NCBI GenBank assembly: GCA_000436915.1
Contig: HF994083.1
Span: 6,021-37,333 of the forward strand
DNA: 31,313 nt
Reading direction: 5' to 3'
Origin: Prevotella sp. CAG:1092
Lineage (GTDB): Bacteria; Bacteroidota; Bacteroidia; Bacteroidales; Bacteroidaceae
Shown in pieces: positions 9,182 through 16,882 of this stretch (within the stretch, counting starts at the first letter, position 1; each line of letters begins with the position of its first letter). The notes below the pieces were generated by a model. The model was not told the origin of the DNA and did not search any database. It saw nothing but the letters and a program-made list of their open reading frames with translations. Made by a program: the position numbers and the translations under genes.

Positions 9182-10447
9182 TTAGTCTACCTTGATATCC
9201 TTATTCACATTCTTGCAACCCCAGATAGAGTAGAAGAGGATGTAAGCGAGCATGGCAACAATGAGCCAATATGAATTAAGGTAGCTAATACCGAGTTGCT
9301 GTACGAGAACAAGATCCTGGAAGAATGGCATCATGCCACCACCAAATACCATTACCATGAAGATACCAGAAGCTTTTGCTGTGTATTTGCCAAGACCTTC
9401 TGTTGAAAGGTTAAAGATACCACCCCACATGATAGATGTACAAAGACCACAGAGGAAGATAAATACACAAGACAATGGAACTGTTGCATTTTCAATCTTG
9501 ATGATACCGAGGTCGATATTAAGAGTTGTTGTAACGTCGCCTGTAAAGATAGCAGCAACAATGAGGATAATACCTACTGTAGAAACTGTAATCATCTGAG
9601 TGCGAGTAGAAACCTTACCAGAGATGATAGTAGAGGTAAGACGACCACAAAGCATCAAGAACCAGTAGATACCAGCCAAAGATCCTGCTACTGCTGCAGC
9701 ACCTTCGAAACCACCTTCGCGGCTTATCCATTGGTTCATCATACCTGGAGTTGCAATTTCGATACCTACATAGAAGAAGATAGCTATAATACCGAGCAAG
9801 CAATGACGGAATGCAAGTGGAGATCTTTCGTATGTTACGTTCTTAAGGTCACCTTGTGGCTCCTTTATCTTGATGAACGAAATGATGCAAAATGCTGCAA
9901 GGAAGATAACAATACCTGTAATGATAAGAGGTGCAACGTCTGGGAAAGAATCCTTTGTCAATGTTCCTACAAGGAAACCTGTGAGAACAGGAGTTGCTGT
10001 TGCTGAAAGTGAGTTAAGGGTACCACCAGCCTGTACAAGCTGGTTACCAGTGTTGCCACCACCACCAAGAAGGTTGAGCATAGGGTTTACTACGGTGTTG
10101 AGCATACATACACAGAAACCGCAGACAAGTGCACCAAGCAAGTAAACATAGATGTTGTTTACTACACCAGAAAGCAACTGAATACCAAGACCTACAGCAC
10201 CAACGATGAGTGCTATAAGAGCAGTCTTCTTGTATCCGTACTTGATAAGCATGTTTCCTGCAGGAATACCCATAACGAGGTAAGCTGTAAAGTTCATAAG
10301 GTTACCAGCCATACCTGCCCAATTGTAGGTCATACCCCAAATGTTACCGAAAGGCGCAGCCATGTTTGTTACAAAACTAATCATGGCGAAAATAAAGAAC
10401 ATGGTGATAATAGCAACAATGTTCTTCTCGTTTTTTGTTTCTGACAT
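9182..10447 (-). CDS. MFS sugar transporter, probable galactose/glucose importer
   Basis: A 421-residue inner-membrane protein with about 12 hydrophobic segments and the look of the FucP/GluP branch of the major facilitator superfamily (sugar:proton symport). The first helix follows a short lysine-rich N-terminus; MLIKYGYKKTA near residue 86 matches the family's cytoplasmic loop after helix 2; NTVVNPMLNLLGGGGN near 121 is a conserved glycine/asparagine segment of these sugar transporters. Substrate galactose is inferred from its place between galM and galK. It is separated from galM by a hairpin and 177 bp, so it may have its own promoter, which I could not place with confidence. Confidence 0.85.
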   Translation of the reverse strand: MSETKNEKNIVAIITMFFIFAMISFVTNMAAPFGNIWGMTYNWAGMAGNLMNFTAYLVMGIPAGNMLIKYGYKKTALIALIVGAVGLGIQLLSGVVNNIYVYLLGALVCGFCVCMLNTVVNPMLNLLGGGGNTGNQLVQAGGTLNSLSATATPVLTGFLVGTLTKDSFPDVAPLIITGIVIFLAAFCIISFIKIKEPQGDLKNVTYERSPLAFRHCLLGIIAIFFYVGIEIATPGMMNQWISREGGFEGAAAVAGSLAGIYWFLMLCGRLTSTIISGKVSTRTQMITVSTVGIILIVAAIFTGDVTTTLNIDLGIIKIENATVPLSCVFIFLCGLCTSIMWGGIFNLSTEGLGKYTAKASGIFMVMVFGGGMMPFFQDLVLVQQLGISYLNSYWLIVAMLAYILFYSIWGCKNVNKDIKVD

Positions 10448-10516
10448 TGATTTAAGATTGTTTTATTAATGTTGATAATTTATTATTTAGACTTTATGTG
10501 CGCTTATATCTGTACA

Positions 10517-10546
10517 ACATCATATGTGATGTAATACATATGATGT
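10517..10546. repeat. Inverted and direct repeats upstream of the MFS gene
   Basis: Perfect 10-bp inverted repeat ACATCATATG (10517-10526) and CATATGATGT (10537-10546) with a 10-bp spacer. The spacer sequence TGATGTAATA recurs as a direct repeat at 10541-10550. The cluster lies 70-100 bp upstream of the transporter start, where an operator or leader structure would sit. Confidence 0.6.
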
Positions 10547-10577
10547 AATATATATAATGTATAGTATATTCACGCAA

Positions 10578-10608
10578 AGGGGTGGCTGATAAGAAATCAG
10601 CCACTCCT
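10578..10608 (-). terminator. Hairpin terminator after galM
   Basis: A 13-bp stem with one mismatch, arms 10578-10590 and 10596-10608 (core GTGGCTGAT/ATCAGCCAC), loop AAGAA. It starts 16 bp past the galM stop. On the minus strand only a short T run follows, so termination may be partial, leaving some read-through into the transporter and galK. Confidence 0.75.
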
Positions 10609-10624
10609 GTTATGCTATTATTGG

Positions 10625-11713
10625 TTATTTAGCTACACCAAATTTATAGATTGTCTTCTGTTTATATTGGTCACCAGCATTAAGAACCACAGAAGGGAAA
10701 TATGGATGATTTGGTGAATCAGGGAAGTGTTGTGCTTCAAAGCAAATACCAGAGCGACGTGGGAATGTTGCACCATTCTGACCAGCGTAGCCATCAGCCC
10801 AATTGTCTGTATAAAGCTGAACTCCTGGTTCTGTGGTGTAAACTTCCATAGTTCTGCCACTTACAGGCTCTGTAATCTTTGCAGCAAAGCTTAATTCACC
10901 TTCCTCTTTCTTATTCAGAACATAACAATGGTCATATCCTGCACCATTCTTAATCTGCTCATCGTCAGCATCAATATCCTGACCAACAGGCTTAGGTGTA
11001 CGGAAGTCGAAAGGTGTACCCTTTACGAAGCGAATTTCACCTGTAGGAATACTTGTCTCATCAATAGGGAGATAGTAGTCTGCATTGATTTCGCAAATCA
11101 GGTTGTCGATAGTTGGGGTAGGGTTGGCAATACCTGATAATGAGAAGAAACCATGACTTGTTAAGTTAATAATGGTCTTTTTGTTTGTTGTAGCCATATA
11201 TTCAATAACAAGCTCATCGTCGTTAGTGAAAGAGTATACAACTGTTACTCTAACTTCGCCAGAGTAACCCTCTTCGCCATAAGGGCTTACATACTTAAGA
11301 ACCAATGACCAATCGTTCATCTGAAGAGCGTCCCAAACCTTAGCATTAAAGCCTTTTTTTCCACCATGAAGAGAGTTTGGACCATTATTGATTGGAAGGT
11401 TGTACTCTTTACCGTGAAGTTGAAATTTACCTTTGCAAATACGATTGCCATAACGACCAATCAAAGTTGAGAGATATGGTTCTGGAGAATTTATTACATC
11501 TTGTATGTTATCATGACCCTGGATTACGTTTGCCAACTTGCCTTCTTTATCTGGCACCATGATAGCAACCAAAGCACCACCATAGTTTGTTATAGCAACT
11601 TCATGTCCCTTATCGTTTCTCAAAACATACAAGTCTGTCTGCTTGCCATTTATTGTGGCCTGAAAATCTGCACGTTTCAGACCACAGATGTTTTCGGTTT
11701 CGTTAGTACTCAT
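10625..11713 (-). CDS. galM: Aldose 1-epimerase, cytoplasmic GalM
   Basis: Mutarotase converting beta- to alpha-D-galactose so that galactokinase can act. The 362-residue product has no signal peptide, in contrast to the lipoprotein paralogue at 6592-7746. Shared signatures are NYGGALVAIMVPD, IGRYGNRICKGK, NSLHGGKKGFNAKVWD with the first catalytic-type histidine, NLTSHGFFSL with the second, and GYDHCYVLN. It is first in the galactose module, with a strong promoter and a 12-bp inverted repeat directly upstream, and a hairpin 16 bp downstream. The two epimerases are clearly related but divergent, consistent with separate compartments and substrates. Confidence 0.93.
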   Translation of the reverse strand: MSTNETENICGLKRADFQATINGKQTDLYVLRNDKGHEVAITNYGGALVAIMVPDKEGKLANVIQGHDNIQDVINSPEPYLSTLIGRYGNRICKGKFQLHGKEYNLPINNGPNSLHGGKKGFNAKVWDALQMNDWSLVLKYVSPYGEEGYSGEVRVTVVYSFTNDDELVIEYMATTNKKTIINLTSHGFFSLSGIANPTPTIDNLICEINADYYLPIDETSIPTGEIRFVKGTPFDFRTPKPVGQDIDADDEQIKNGAGYDHCYVLNKKEEGELSFAAKITEPVSGRTMEVYTTEPGVQLYTDNWADGYAGQNGATFPRRSGICFEAQHFPDSPNHPYFPSVVLNAGDQYKQKTIYKFGVAK

Positions 11714-11723
11714 AATTAAATAG

Positions 11724-11762
11724 TTTTTAGTTACTCTTTGATATCTGCAAAGTAACTAAAAA
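11724..11762. promoter_or_regulatory. Candidate operator: 12-bp inverted repeat at galM promoter
   Basis: Perfect arms TTTTTAGTTACT (11724-11735) and AGTAACTAAAAA (11751-11762) with a 15-bp spacer. The right arm overlaps the -7 box and the left arm lies just past the expected transcription start, so the full repeat would not be transcribed. This favours a protein-binding operator, probably repressive, over an RNA hairpin. The cognate regulator is unknown. Confidence 0.65.
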
Positions 11763-11779
11763 TTAATTAGAATTGCAAA
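11748..11779 (-). promoter_or_regulatory. Promoter of galM
   Basis: Minus-strand -7 element TTACTTTG (11748-11755, 1 mismatch to TAnnTTTG) with a TTTG -33 element (11776-11779) at 20-bp spacing, the Bacteroidetes sigma-factor pattern. It lies about 35 bp upstream of the galM start. Confidence 0.75.
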
Positions 11780-11808
11780 CGAAAAGCCGAAAAAATCTTG
11801 TGTTTTGA

Positions 11809-11828
11809 ACGTTAAAAACTATTAACGT
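11809..11828 (-). terminator. Small hairpin at folC stop
   Basis: Arms ACGTTAA/TTAACGT (7 bp, 6-nt loop) include the folC stop codon. The stem is AU-rich and lacks a clean T run, so this is at best a weak terminator; folC transcripts may run into the galM promoter region. Confidence 0.3.
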
Positions 11829-13111
11829 GACAAAAATGTTAGTAGGTCGGCAACAATGTAACTGCTACCTCCCACAAAAACGAAGTCGTCTTTATTAGAA
11901 TCTTGTAGCGCTTTTGTATACGCAACTTCAACATTATCAAATATTTCGCCACGCAAGTCATGTTTAATTGCTATCTCTGCAACCCTTTCTGCTTTAATGG
12001 CTCTTTTAGATTTTGCTTGTGTCCAATAATAGATAGCGTTTTTGGGCAAAAGATACATAACAGAATTAATATCTTTGTCGTCTACCATACCAAATACAAT
12101 TCTCAGCTGATTACATTGCTGCCGTTTTATCTGTGGAGCAAGATAATTCCATCCACCTACATTATGACCTGTGTCGCAAACAACGGTTGGATTGTTTTGA
12201 ATTGTTTGCCATCTTCCCAATAGTCCAGTATTCTTGCAAATATTAGTAAGTCCTTTAGCGATGACATCATCATTTTTTATAATATTCATTTGCTTTAGGA
12301 TGTTGCAAGCGCAAAGAATGGTATTCATGTTGCGCTCTTGGTAGTCACCTGAAAGCTCACCGACCAAAGTGCTATTGTTTGAAAGATAGTATCTTCTTCC
12401 TCCATCAGCCATAGGTGAAGATGATGTTACAATTGCATTGTCTTCAGCAAACACAATAACCGAATTTACCTCATTGGCTTTAGATTGGAAAACAGGACTT
12501 GTTTCTTCATTTGCTTCACCTATTATTACAGGCACACCTTTTTTAATAATACCAGCTTTCTCCGCTGCAATCTTTGCAAGAGTATCGCCTAAGAATTGTG
12601 TATGATCAAAGCTGATGTTAGTGATGATGCTAAGTATTGGTGAAATGATGTTTGTACAATCTAATCTGCCGCCAAGTCCAACTTCGATAATGGCTATGTC
12701 TACTTTTTGTTCATCAAAATATTTAAAGGCTAAAGCTGTAGTCAATTCAAAAAAAGAAGGATGTAAAGGTTCGAAGAATTTTCTTTCGCCTTCAACAAAC
12801 TTTACAACTCGTTCTTTACTGATACACTGACCATTAACTCTTATTCGTTCGCGAAAATCTACAAGATGTGGAGAAGTGTATAATCCAACCTTATAGCCTG
12901 CTTCTTGTAATATTGAAGCAAGTGAATGCGAACAAGAACCTTTGCCATTTGTTCCGGCAATATGAATTGTCTTAAAGTTGGTATGCGGATGATTAAAGTG
13001 CTTGTCAAGAGCAAGAGTATTTTGCAAACCCTCCTTATACGCAACAGCACCCACATGTTCGAAAACAGGGGTGCTGTTGTATAGATAGTTTAATGTTTCT
13101 TGATAATTCAT
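11822..13111 (-). CDS. folC: Folylpolyglutamate synthase / dihydrofolate synthase
   Basis: Mur-ligase-family ATP-dependent enzyme adding glutamate to dihydropteroate and folates in the cytoplasm. The 429-residue product has the P-loop HIAGTNGKGSCSH near residue 50, the folC segment YTSPHLVDFRERIRVNG near 79, the IIEVGLGGRLDCTN magnesium/omega-loop region near 140, SFDHTQFLGDTLAKIAAEKAGI near 168 and a C-terminal DTGHNVGGW motif near 315. Length and motif order are normal. The start is 2 bp after the dnaJ stop, so translation is probably coupled to the chaperone genes, an unexpected functional pairing. Whether it also makes dihydrofolate (bifunctional) cannot be decided here. Confidence 0.94.
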   Translation of the reverse strand: MNYQETLNYLYNSTPVFEHVGAVAYKEGLQNTLALDKHFNHPHTNFKTIHIAGTNGKGSCSHSLASILQEAGYKVGLYTSPHLVDFRERIRVNGQCISKERVVKFVEGERKFFEPLHPSFFELTTALAFKYFDEQKVDIAIIEVGLGGRLDCTNIISPILSIITNISFDHTQFLGDTLAKIAAEKAGIIKKGVPVIIGEANEETSPVFQSKANEVNSVIVFAEDNAIVTSSSPMADGGRRYYLSNNSTLVGELSGDYQERNMNTILCACNILKQMNIIKNDDVIAKGLTNICKNTGLLGRWQTIQNNPTVVCDTGHNVGGWNYLAPQIKRQQCNQLRIVFGMVDDKDINSVMYLLPKNAIYYWTQAKSKRAIKAERVAEIAIKHDLRGEIFDNVEVAYTKALQDSNKDDFVFVGGSSYIVADLLTFLSR

Positions 13112-13113
13112 GT

Positions 13114-14301
13114 TTATCTATTTTCTGTGAAGAAGTTTCTGAACTTCTTGAATATAGTCTGCTTGATGTTAGCATCGCCCTTGAAGTTGTCACTATTCTT
13201 AAATTCTTCAAGCGCTTCTTTTTCCTTCTTACTCAAAGTCTTTGGCACATAAACATTTACGTTTACTATCAAATCGCCTACGGACCTTCCGTAACCTTGA
13301 ACTGCTGGCAGACCTTTTCCTCTAACTCTAAGGGTTGTTCCTGGCTGTGTACCCGACTTAATACTGATTTTAATCTTGTCGCCAGAGATAGTTGGAATCT
13401 CTACATCTCCACCAAGAGTTGCTGTAGGGAAGTCGAGCAATAGGCTATAGATAACATCCTGTCCATCTCTAACGAAAGTATCGTTCTTTTCTTCGCTAAT
13501 CAAAACTTGGATATCACCATTAATACCATTATGCTGACCTGCATTTCCCTTGCCAGGTACATTCAATACCATACCTTCAGCAACACCAGCAGGAATCTTT
13601 ATTTCAACTACTTCTTCGCCATTAACGACTCCAGTACCATTACATTCCTTACACTTATTTTTTATAACAGTACCTTCGCCATGACATGTTGGACACTCCG
13701 ACTGAGTTTGCATCATACCGAAAACAGAACGTACGGTACGTGAAACAACACCACTACCATGACATGTTGGACAAGTTTCCGGTTTGCAGTCTCCTTCTGC
13801 TCCTGTGCCATGACAATGTGAACATACTACCTGTTTACGTACTTTGAAAGTTTTGGTAACACCTGTTGCAACTTCTTGTAAACTTAGCTTTACTCTCAGT
13901 CGTAAGTCTGCTCCTCTATATTGTGCATGACGTCGACCGCCACCATTGCCTCCGAAACCACCAAAGCCTTCGAAACCTCCAAAACCTCCGTGTCCTCCAA
14001 AGATGTCTCCAAACATGCTGAAGATATCTTCGGTATTGAAGCCTGCGCCACCAAAGCCGCCATTACCACCAAAGCCACTAGGACCATTGAAACCAAACTG
14101 ATCGTATTGCTGTCTTTTCTTTGCATCGTGGAGAACATCGTAAGCTTCTGCAGCTTCCTTAAACTTCTCCTCAGCCTCCTTGTTGCCAGGATTGCGGTCA
14201 GGGTGGTATTTAATAGCCAATTTGCGATAGGCTTTCTTTATTTCGTCTTCTGAAGCGTTCTTGTCAACACCAAGCACTTCATAATAATCTCTCTTAGCCA
14301 T
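13114..14301 (-). CDS. dnaJ: Chaperone DnaJ (Hsp40, type I)
   Basis: Cochaperone that delivers unfolded clients to DnaK and stimulates its ATPase. The 395-residue product has a complete type I layout: J domain (1-70) with H33-P34-D35, a long Gly/Phe-rich linker (about 72-128), four zinc-binding CxxCxGxG repeats (CSHCHGTG, CPTCHGSG, CPTCHGEG, CKECNGTG), and the C-terminal client-binding domain. It follows grpE by 31 bp and precedes folC by 2 bp. dnaK is not in the window. Nothing is missing or truncated. Confidence 0.98.
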   Translation of the reverse strand: MAKRDYYEVLGVDKNASEDEIKKAYRKLAIKYHPDRNPGNKEAEEKFKEAAEAYDVLHDAKKRQQYDQFGFNGPSGFGGNGGFGGAGFNTEDIFSMFGDIFGGHGGFGGFEGFGGFGGNGGGRRHAQYRGADLRLRVKLSLQEVATGVTKTFKVRKQVVCSHCHGTGAEGDCKPETCPTCHGSGVVSRTVRSVFGMMQTQSECPTCHGEGTVIKNKCKECNGTGVVNGEEVVEIKIPAGVAEGMVLNVPGKGNAGQHNGINGDIQVLISEEKNDTFVRDGQDVIYSLLLDFPTATLGGDVEIPTISGDKIKISIKSGTQPGTTLRVRGKGLPAVQGYGRSVGDLIVNVNVYVPKTLSKKEKEALEEFKNSDNFKGDANIKQTIFKKFRNFFTENR

Positions 14302-14332
14302 TGTTCTTTTAAATTATTGTTTGTTTTAAAAG

Positions 14333-14938
14333 TTATTGACCTACAGCCACTTTTGCATGTCTAATCACTTTGTCGTTCAAAGTGTAGCCTGTCTGTACGC
14401 AGTCTACAACTTTGCCTTTCTTGTCATCACCCATGCCAGGAACCATAGCTATAGCTTCATGGAAGTCTACGTCAAATTCCTTATCGTCGGTATCAATCTT
14501 CTTAACTCCCAATCCTTCAAGAATAGTTCTGAGTTTTTTGAAGATTAGTTCCCAACCTTCTTCTAAAGCTTTCACAGAATCTGCTTTATCTGCATTAGCA
14601 ACAGCGCGCTCCATGTCGTCAAGTACTGGCAAAATGGCAGTAATAGTCTTTTCGCCACCATTAAGCACGAGTTCTGTCTTTTCTTTCAATGAGCGTTTTC
14701 TGTAGTTGTCAAATTCTGCTACAGTTCTCAGATACTTATCTTTTAGGCTTTCTAATTCCTCTTGAGCCTTCTGTAGAGGGTCTTTTTCTTCAGTTTTTTC
14801 CTCAGCAGCAGCTTGTTCTTTGTTGTCGAAAGCTTCTGTGTTTGCTTCTGAAGTGTTTTCTGTATCATTTTCTGCATTTGCTGTCTCATTGGCAGTCTGT
14901 GCAGTATTCTCTTTCTCTTTTATTTCTTCGTTGTTCAT
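14333..14938 (-). CDS. grpE: Nucleotide exchange factor GrpE
   Basis: Exchange factor releasing ADP from DnaK. The 201-residue product begins with an acidic, low-complexity glutamate/alanine/asparagine-rich stretch (about 1-50), followed by the long dimerisation coiled coil with the conserved LKDKYLRTVAEFDNYRKR segment near residue 66-84 and a C-terminal beta domain ending in the family motif VVDCVQTGYTLNDKVIRHAKVAV. The acidic N-terminal extension is common in Bacteroidetes. It heads a grpE-dnaJ-folC run. A palindrome with a near-consensus -7 box lies just upstream. Confidence 0.96.
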   Translation of the reverse strand: MNNEEIKEKENTAQTANETANAENDTENTSEANTEAFDNKEQAAAEEKTEEKDPLQKAQEELESLKDKYLRTVAEFDNYRKRSLKEKTELVLNGGEKTITAILPVLDDMERAVANADKADSVKALEEGWELIFKKLRTILEGLGVKKIDTDDKEFDVDFHEAIAMVPGMGDDKKGKVVDCVQTGYTLNDKVIRHAKVAVGQ

Positions 14939-14967
14939 AATTTGATCATTAATGTTTTTTATGTATT

Positions 14968-14983
14968 ACAATACAAATATTGT
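14968..14983. promoter_or_regulatory. Palindrome over possible grpE promoter
   Basis: ACAATA-CAAA-TATTGT is a perfect 6-4-6 palindrome. On the minus strand its centre contains AATATTTG (14974-14981), one base off the TAnnTTTG -7 box, about 36 bp before the grpE start. No convincing -33 element is seen. The palindrome is not the CIRCE heat-shock operator. Confidence 0.35.
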
Positions 14984-14996
14984 GCCATATAATATA

Positions 14997-15024
14997 ATAG
15001 GTGGATGTGTTAGCACCCACCTAT
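14997..15024 (-). terminator. Terminator after the ABC-F gene
   Basis: 8-bp stem ATAGGTGG/CCACCTAT, extended by GTG/CAC across a 2-nt bulge, with loop CTAA. It starts 23 bp downstream of the ABC-F stop, between that gene and grpE. No strong T run follows. Confidence 0.6.
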
Positions 15025-15047
15025 ATAAAAATATGTTTATTTATAGT

Positions 15048-16664
15048 TTAAACATTATACATCTTTTCCTTCTGAGCCTTGATTTGAGCATCATAGATAT
15101 ACTCATCGTAAGGCATAAGCTTATCGATAGTTCCACTTGGAGTTAGCTCGATGATGCGGTCAGCAACCGTGCGGATAAACTCATGGTCGTGAGAAGCAAA
15201 CAAGATATTACCCTTAAACTGTATAAGGTTGTTGTTGAATGCCTGGATTGACTCAAGGTCGAGGTGGTTAGTTGGAGTATCGAGGATAAGACAATTAGCA
15301 TTCTGCAACTGCATACGAGCAATCATACATCTCATCTTCTCACCTCCAGAAAGTACATTCACCTTCTTCAATACCTCTTCGCCAGAGAAGAGCATACGTC
15401 CAAGATAACCCTTCATAGCAACCTCATTACCAGGACCATACTGTGAAAGCCACTCTACGAGATCCATATCAGAGTTGAAGAATTCTGTGTTGTCCAAAGG
15501 TAGGTATGCTGTTGTGATAGTAACACCCCACTTATATGTACCTGCGTCTGCCTCTCTGTTGCCATTAATAATTTCGAAGAGAGCAGTCATCGCCTTAGGG
15601 TTGTGAGAGAGAAATACTGTCTTCTGCCCCTTCTCGATGTTGAACGATACGTTATCAAATAATACTGTTCCGTCTGTATCTACAGCCTTCAATCCTTCTA
15701 CTTCAAGAATCTGGTTTCCTGGTTCACGTTCCATCTGGAAAATGATTCCTGGATATTTACGGCTTGATGGACGAATTTCTTCAACGTTCAAACGTTCGAG
15801 CATCTTCTTTCTTGATGTTGTCTGACGGCTCTTTGCCACATTGGCAGAGAATCTGCGGATAAATTCTTCAAGCTGTTTGCGTTTTTCTTCAGCCTTAAGA
15901 CGCTGGTTCTGGGCTTGACGAAGAGCCAATTGTGAACTCTCGTACCAGAATGAGTAGTTACCTGAGAATACAGTAATCTTACCAAAGTCAATATCCACAG
16001 TTTGAGTAGAAACTGCATCAAGGAAGTGACGGTCGTGGCTAACCACAAGAACTGTCTGCTCAATATTGCCGAGGTAGTCCTCCAACCACTCAACTGTCTC
16101 AAGATCAAGGTCATTGGTAGGCTCATCGAGCAACAAGTTGTCTGGATGACCAAACAAAGCTTTTGCAAGCATCACACGAACCTTTTCGTTGTTTGAAAGC
16201 TCGCTCATGTGCTTTGACTGCAATTCCTCCTTGATACCAAGGTTCTGCATCAGTTGTGCAGCTTCACTCTCTGCTTCCCAGCCGTTCATTTCTGCAAATT
16301 TCAATTCCAAGTCTGCAGCACGGTTTCCGTCTTCTTCTGTCATTTCCGGCTTAGCATAAAGAGCCTCACGCTCCTTCATGTTCTGCCAAAGTGGCTGATG
16401 GCCCATCAATACTGTGTCCATCACGCTGAACTCGTCATATTTAAAGTGGTCCTGCTCCAATACGGACAGACGTTCGCCTGGTCCCAATTCTACAGTACCC
16501 TTATTAGGTTCAAGGTCGCCACTAATAGCTCTAAGGAAAGTAGACTTTCCTGCACCATTTGCACCGATGATACCGTAGATATTGCCGTGTGTAAACTTAA
16601 GGTTAACGTCTTTATACAAGACTCTCTTTCCGAATTGGATAGCAAGATTCGTTACTGTTATCAT
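15048..16664 (-). CDS. ABC-F ATPase with a degenerate second nucleotide site
   Basis: A 538-residue soluble protein with two ABC domains joined by a charged linker (about 240-315), the ABC-F layout of ribosome-associated ATPases (YbiT/EttA/Uup group). NBD1 has Walker A GANGAGKST (34-42), Walker B LLLDE (177-181) and an H-loop SHD (209-211), but its signature is LSNNE (156-160). NBD2 has the normal signature LSGGE (438-442), but its Walker A position reads SHNPKAMT with Met359 where lysine belongs, and Walker B reads LILDT, placing Thr463 where the catalytic glutamate belongs. This predicts one intact and one dead composite ATP site. It has its own promoter and terminator. Role in translation is inferred from family; antibiotic resistance is not implied. 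Confidence 0.93.
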   Translation of the reverse strand: MITVTNLAIQFGKRVLYKDVNLKFTHGNIYGIIGANGAGKSTFLRAISGDLEPNKGTVELGPGERLSVLEQDHFKYDEFSVMDTVLMGHQPLWQNMKEREALYAKPEMTEEDGNRAADLELKFAEMNGWEAESEAAQLMQNLGIKEELQSKHMSELSNNEKVRVMLAKALFGHPDNLLLDEPTNDLDLETVEWLEDYLGNIEQTVLVVSHDRHFLDAVSTQTVDIDFGKITVFSGNYSFWYESSQLALRQAQNQRLKAEEKRKQLEEFIRRFSANVAKSRQTTSRKKMLERLNVEEIRPSSRKYPGIIFQMEREPGNQILEVEGLKAVDTDGTVLFDNVSFNIEKGQKTVFLSHNPKAMTALFEIINGNREADAGTYKWGVTITTAYLPLDNTEFFNSDMDLVEWLSQYGPGNEVAMKGYLGRMLFSGEEVLKKVNVLSGGEKMRCMIARMQLQNANCLILDTPTNHLDLESIQAFNNNLIQFKGNILFASHDHEFIRTVADRIIELTPSGTIDKLMPYDEYIYDAQIKAQKEKMYNV

Positions 16665-16704
16665 TTCTGTGTATACCTATTATATAATAATTTAAATTTT
16701 GCTG

Positions 16705-16736
16705 CAAAGGTACGAAATATTTTCTTAATAGGCAAA
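16705..16736 (-). promoter_or_regulatory. Promoter of the ABC-F gene
   Basis: Minus-strand TACCTTTG (16705-16712) is a perfect -7 box with TTTG (16733-16736) at 20-bp spacing, about 40 bp upstream of the ABC-F start. It is the cleanest match to the Bacteroidetes consensus in the window. Confidence 0.85.
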
Positions 16737-16783
16737 AATATCTTATTATTAGTAGTTTATGCTTGTTTTTCATTTTTTTATTT

Positions 16784-16791
16784 TAACTTTG
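16784..16791 (+). promoter_or_regulatory. Promoter (-7 box) of the YitT-type gene
   Basis: TAACTTTG matches TAnnTTTG exactly. Only a weak CTTG at 16762-16765 fits the -33 position. It lies about 92 bp before the start at 16883, implying an untranslated leader of roughly 85 nt in which I see no clear structure. Confidence 0.6.
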
Positions 16792-16882
16792 CAGTTGTCA
16801 AAGACATTGCGACTTTTATAGCCCTGTTTTGTATGAGGAAAGTACCTTTACATAAAAAACTTCTTAAACATCTTAAATTATT

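Noticed and set aside
15010..15018. TTAGCAC half-site suggesting a CIRCE heat-shock operator before grpE
   Set aside because: The partner half-site at nine bases' distance is missing; the bases belong to the ABC-F terminator stem-loop.
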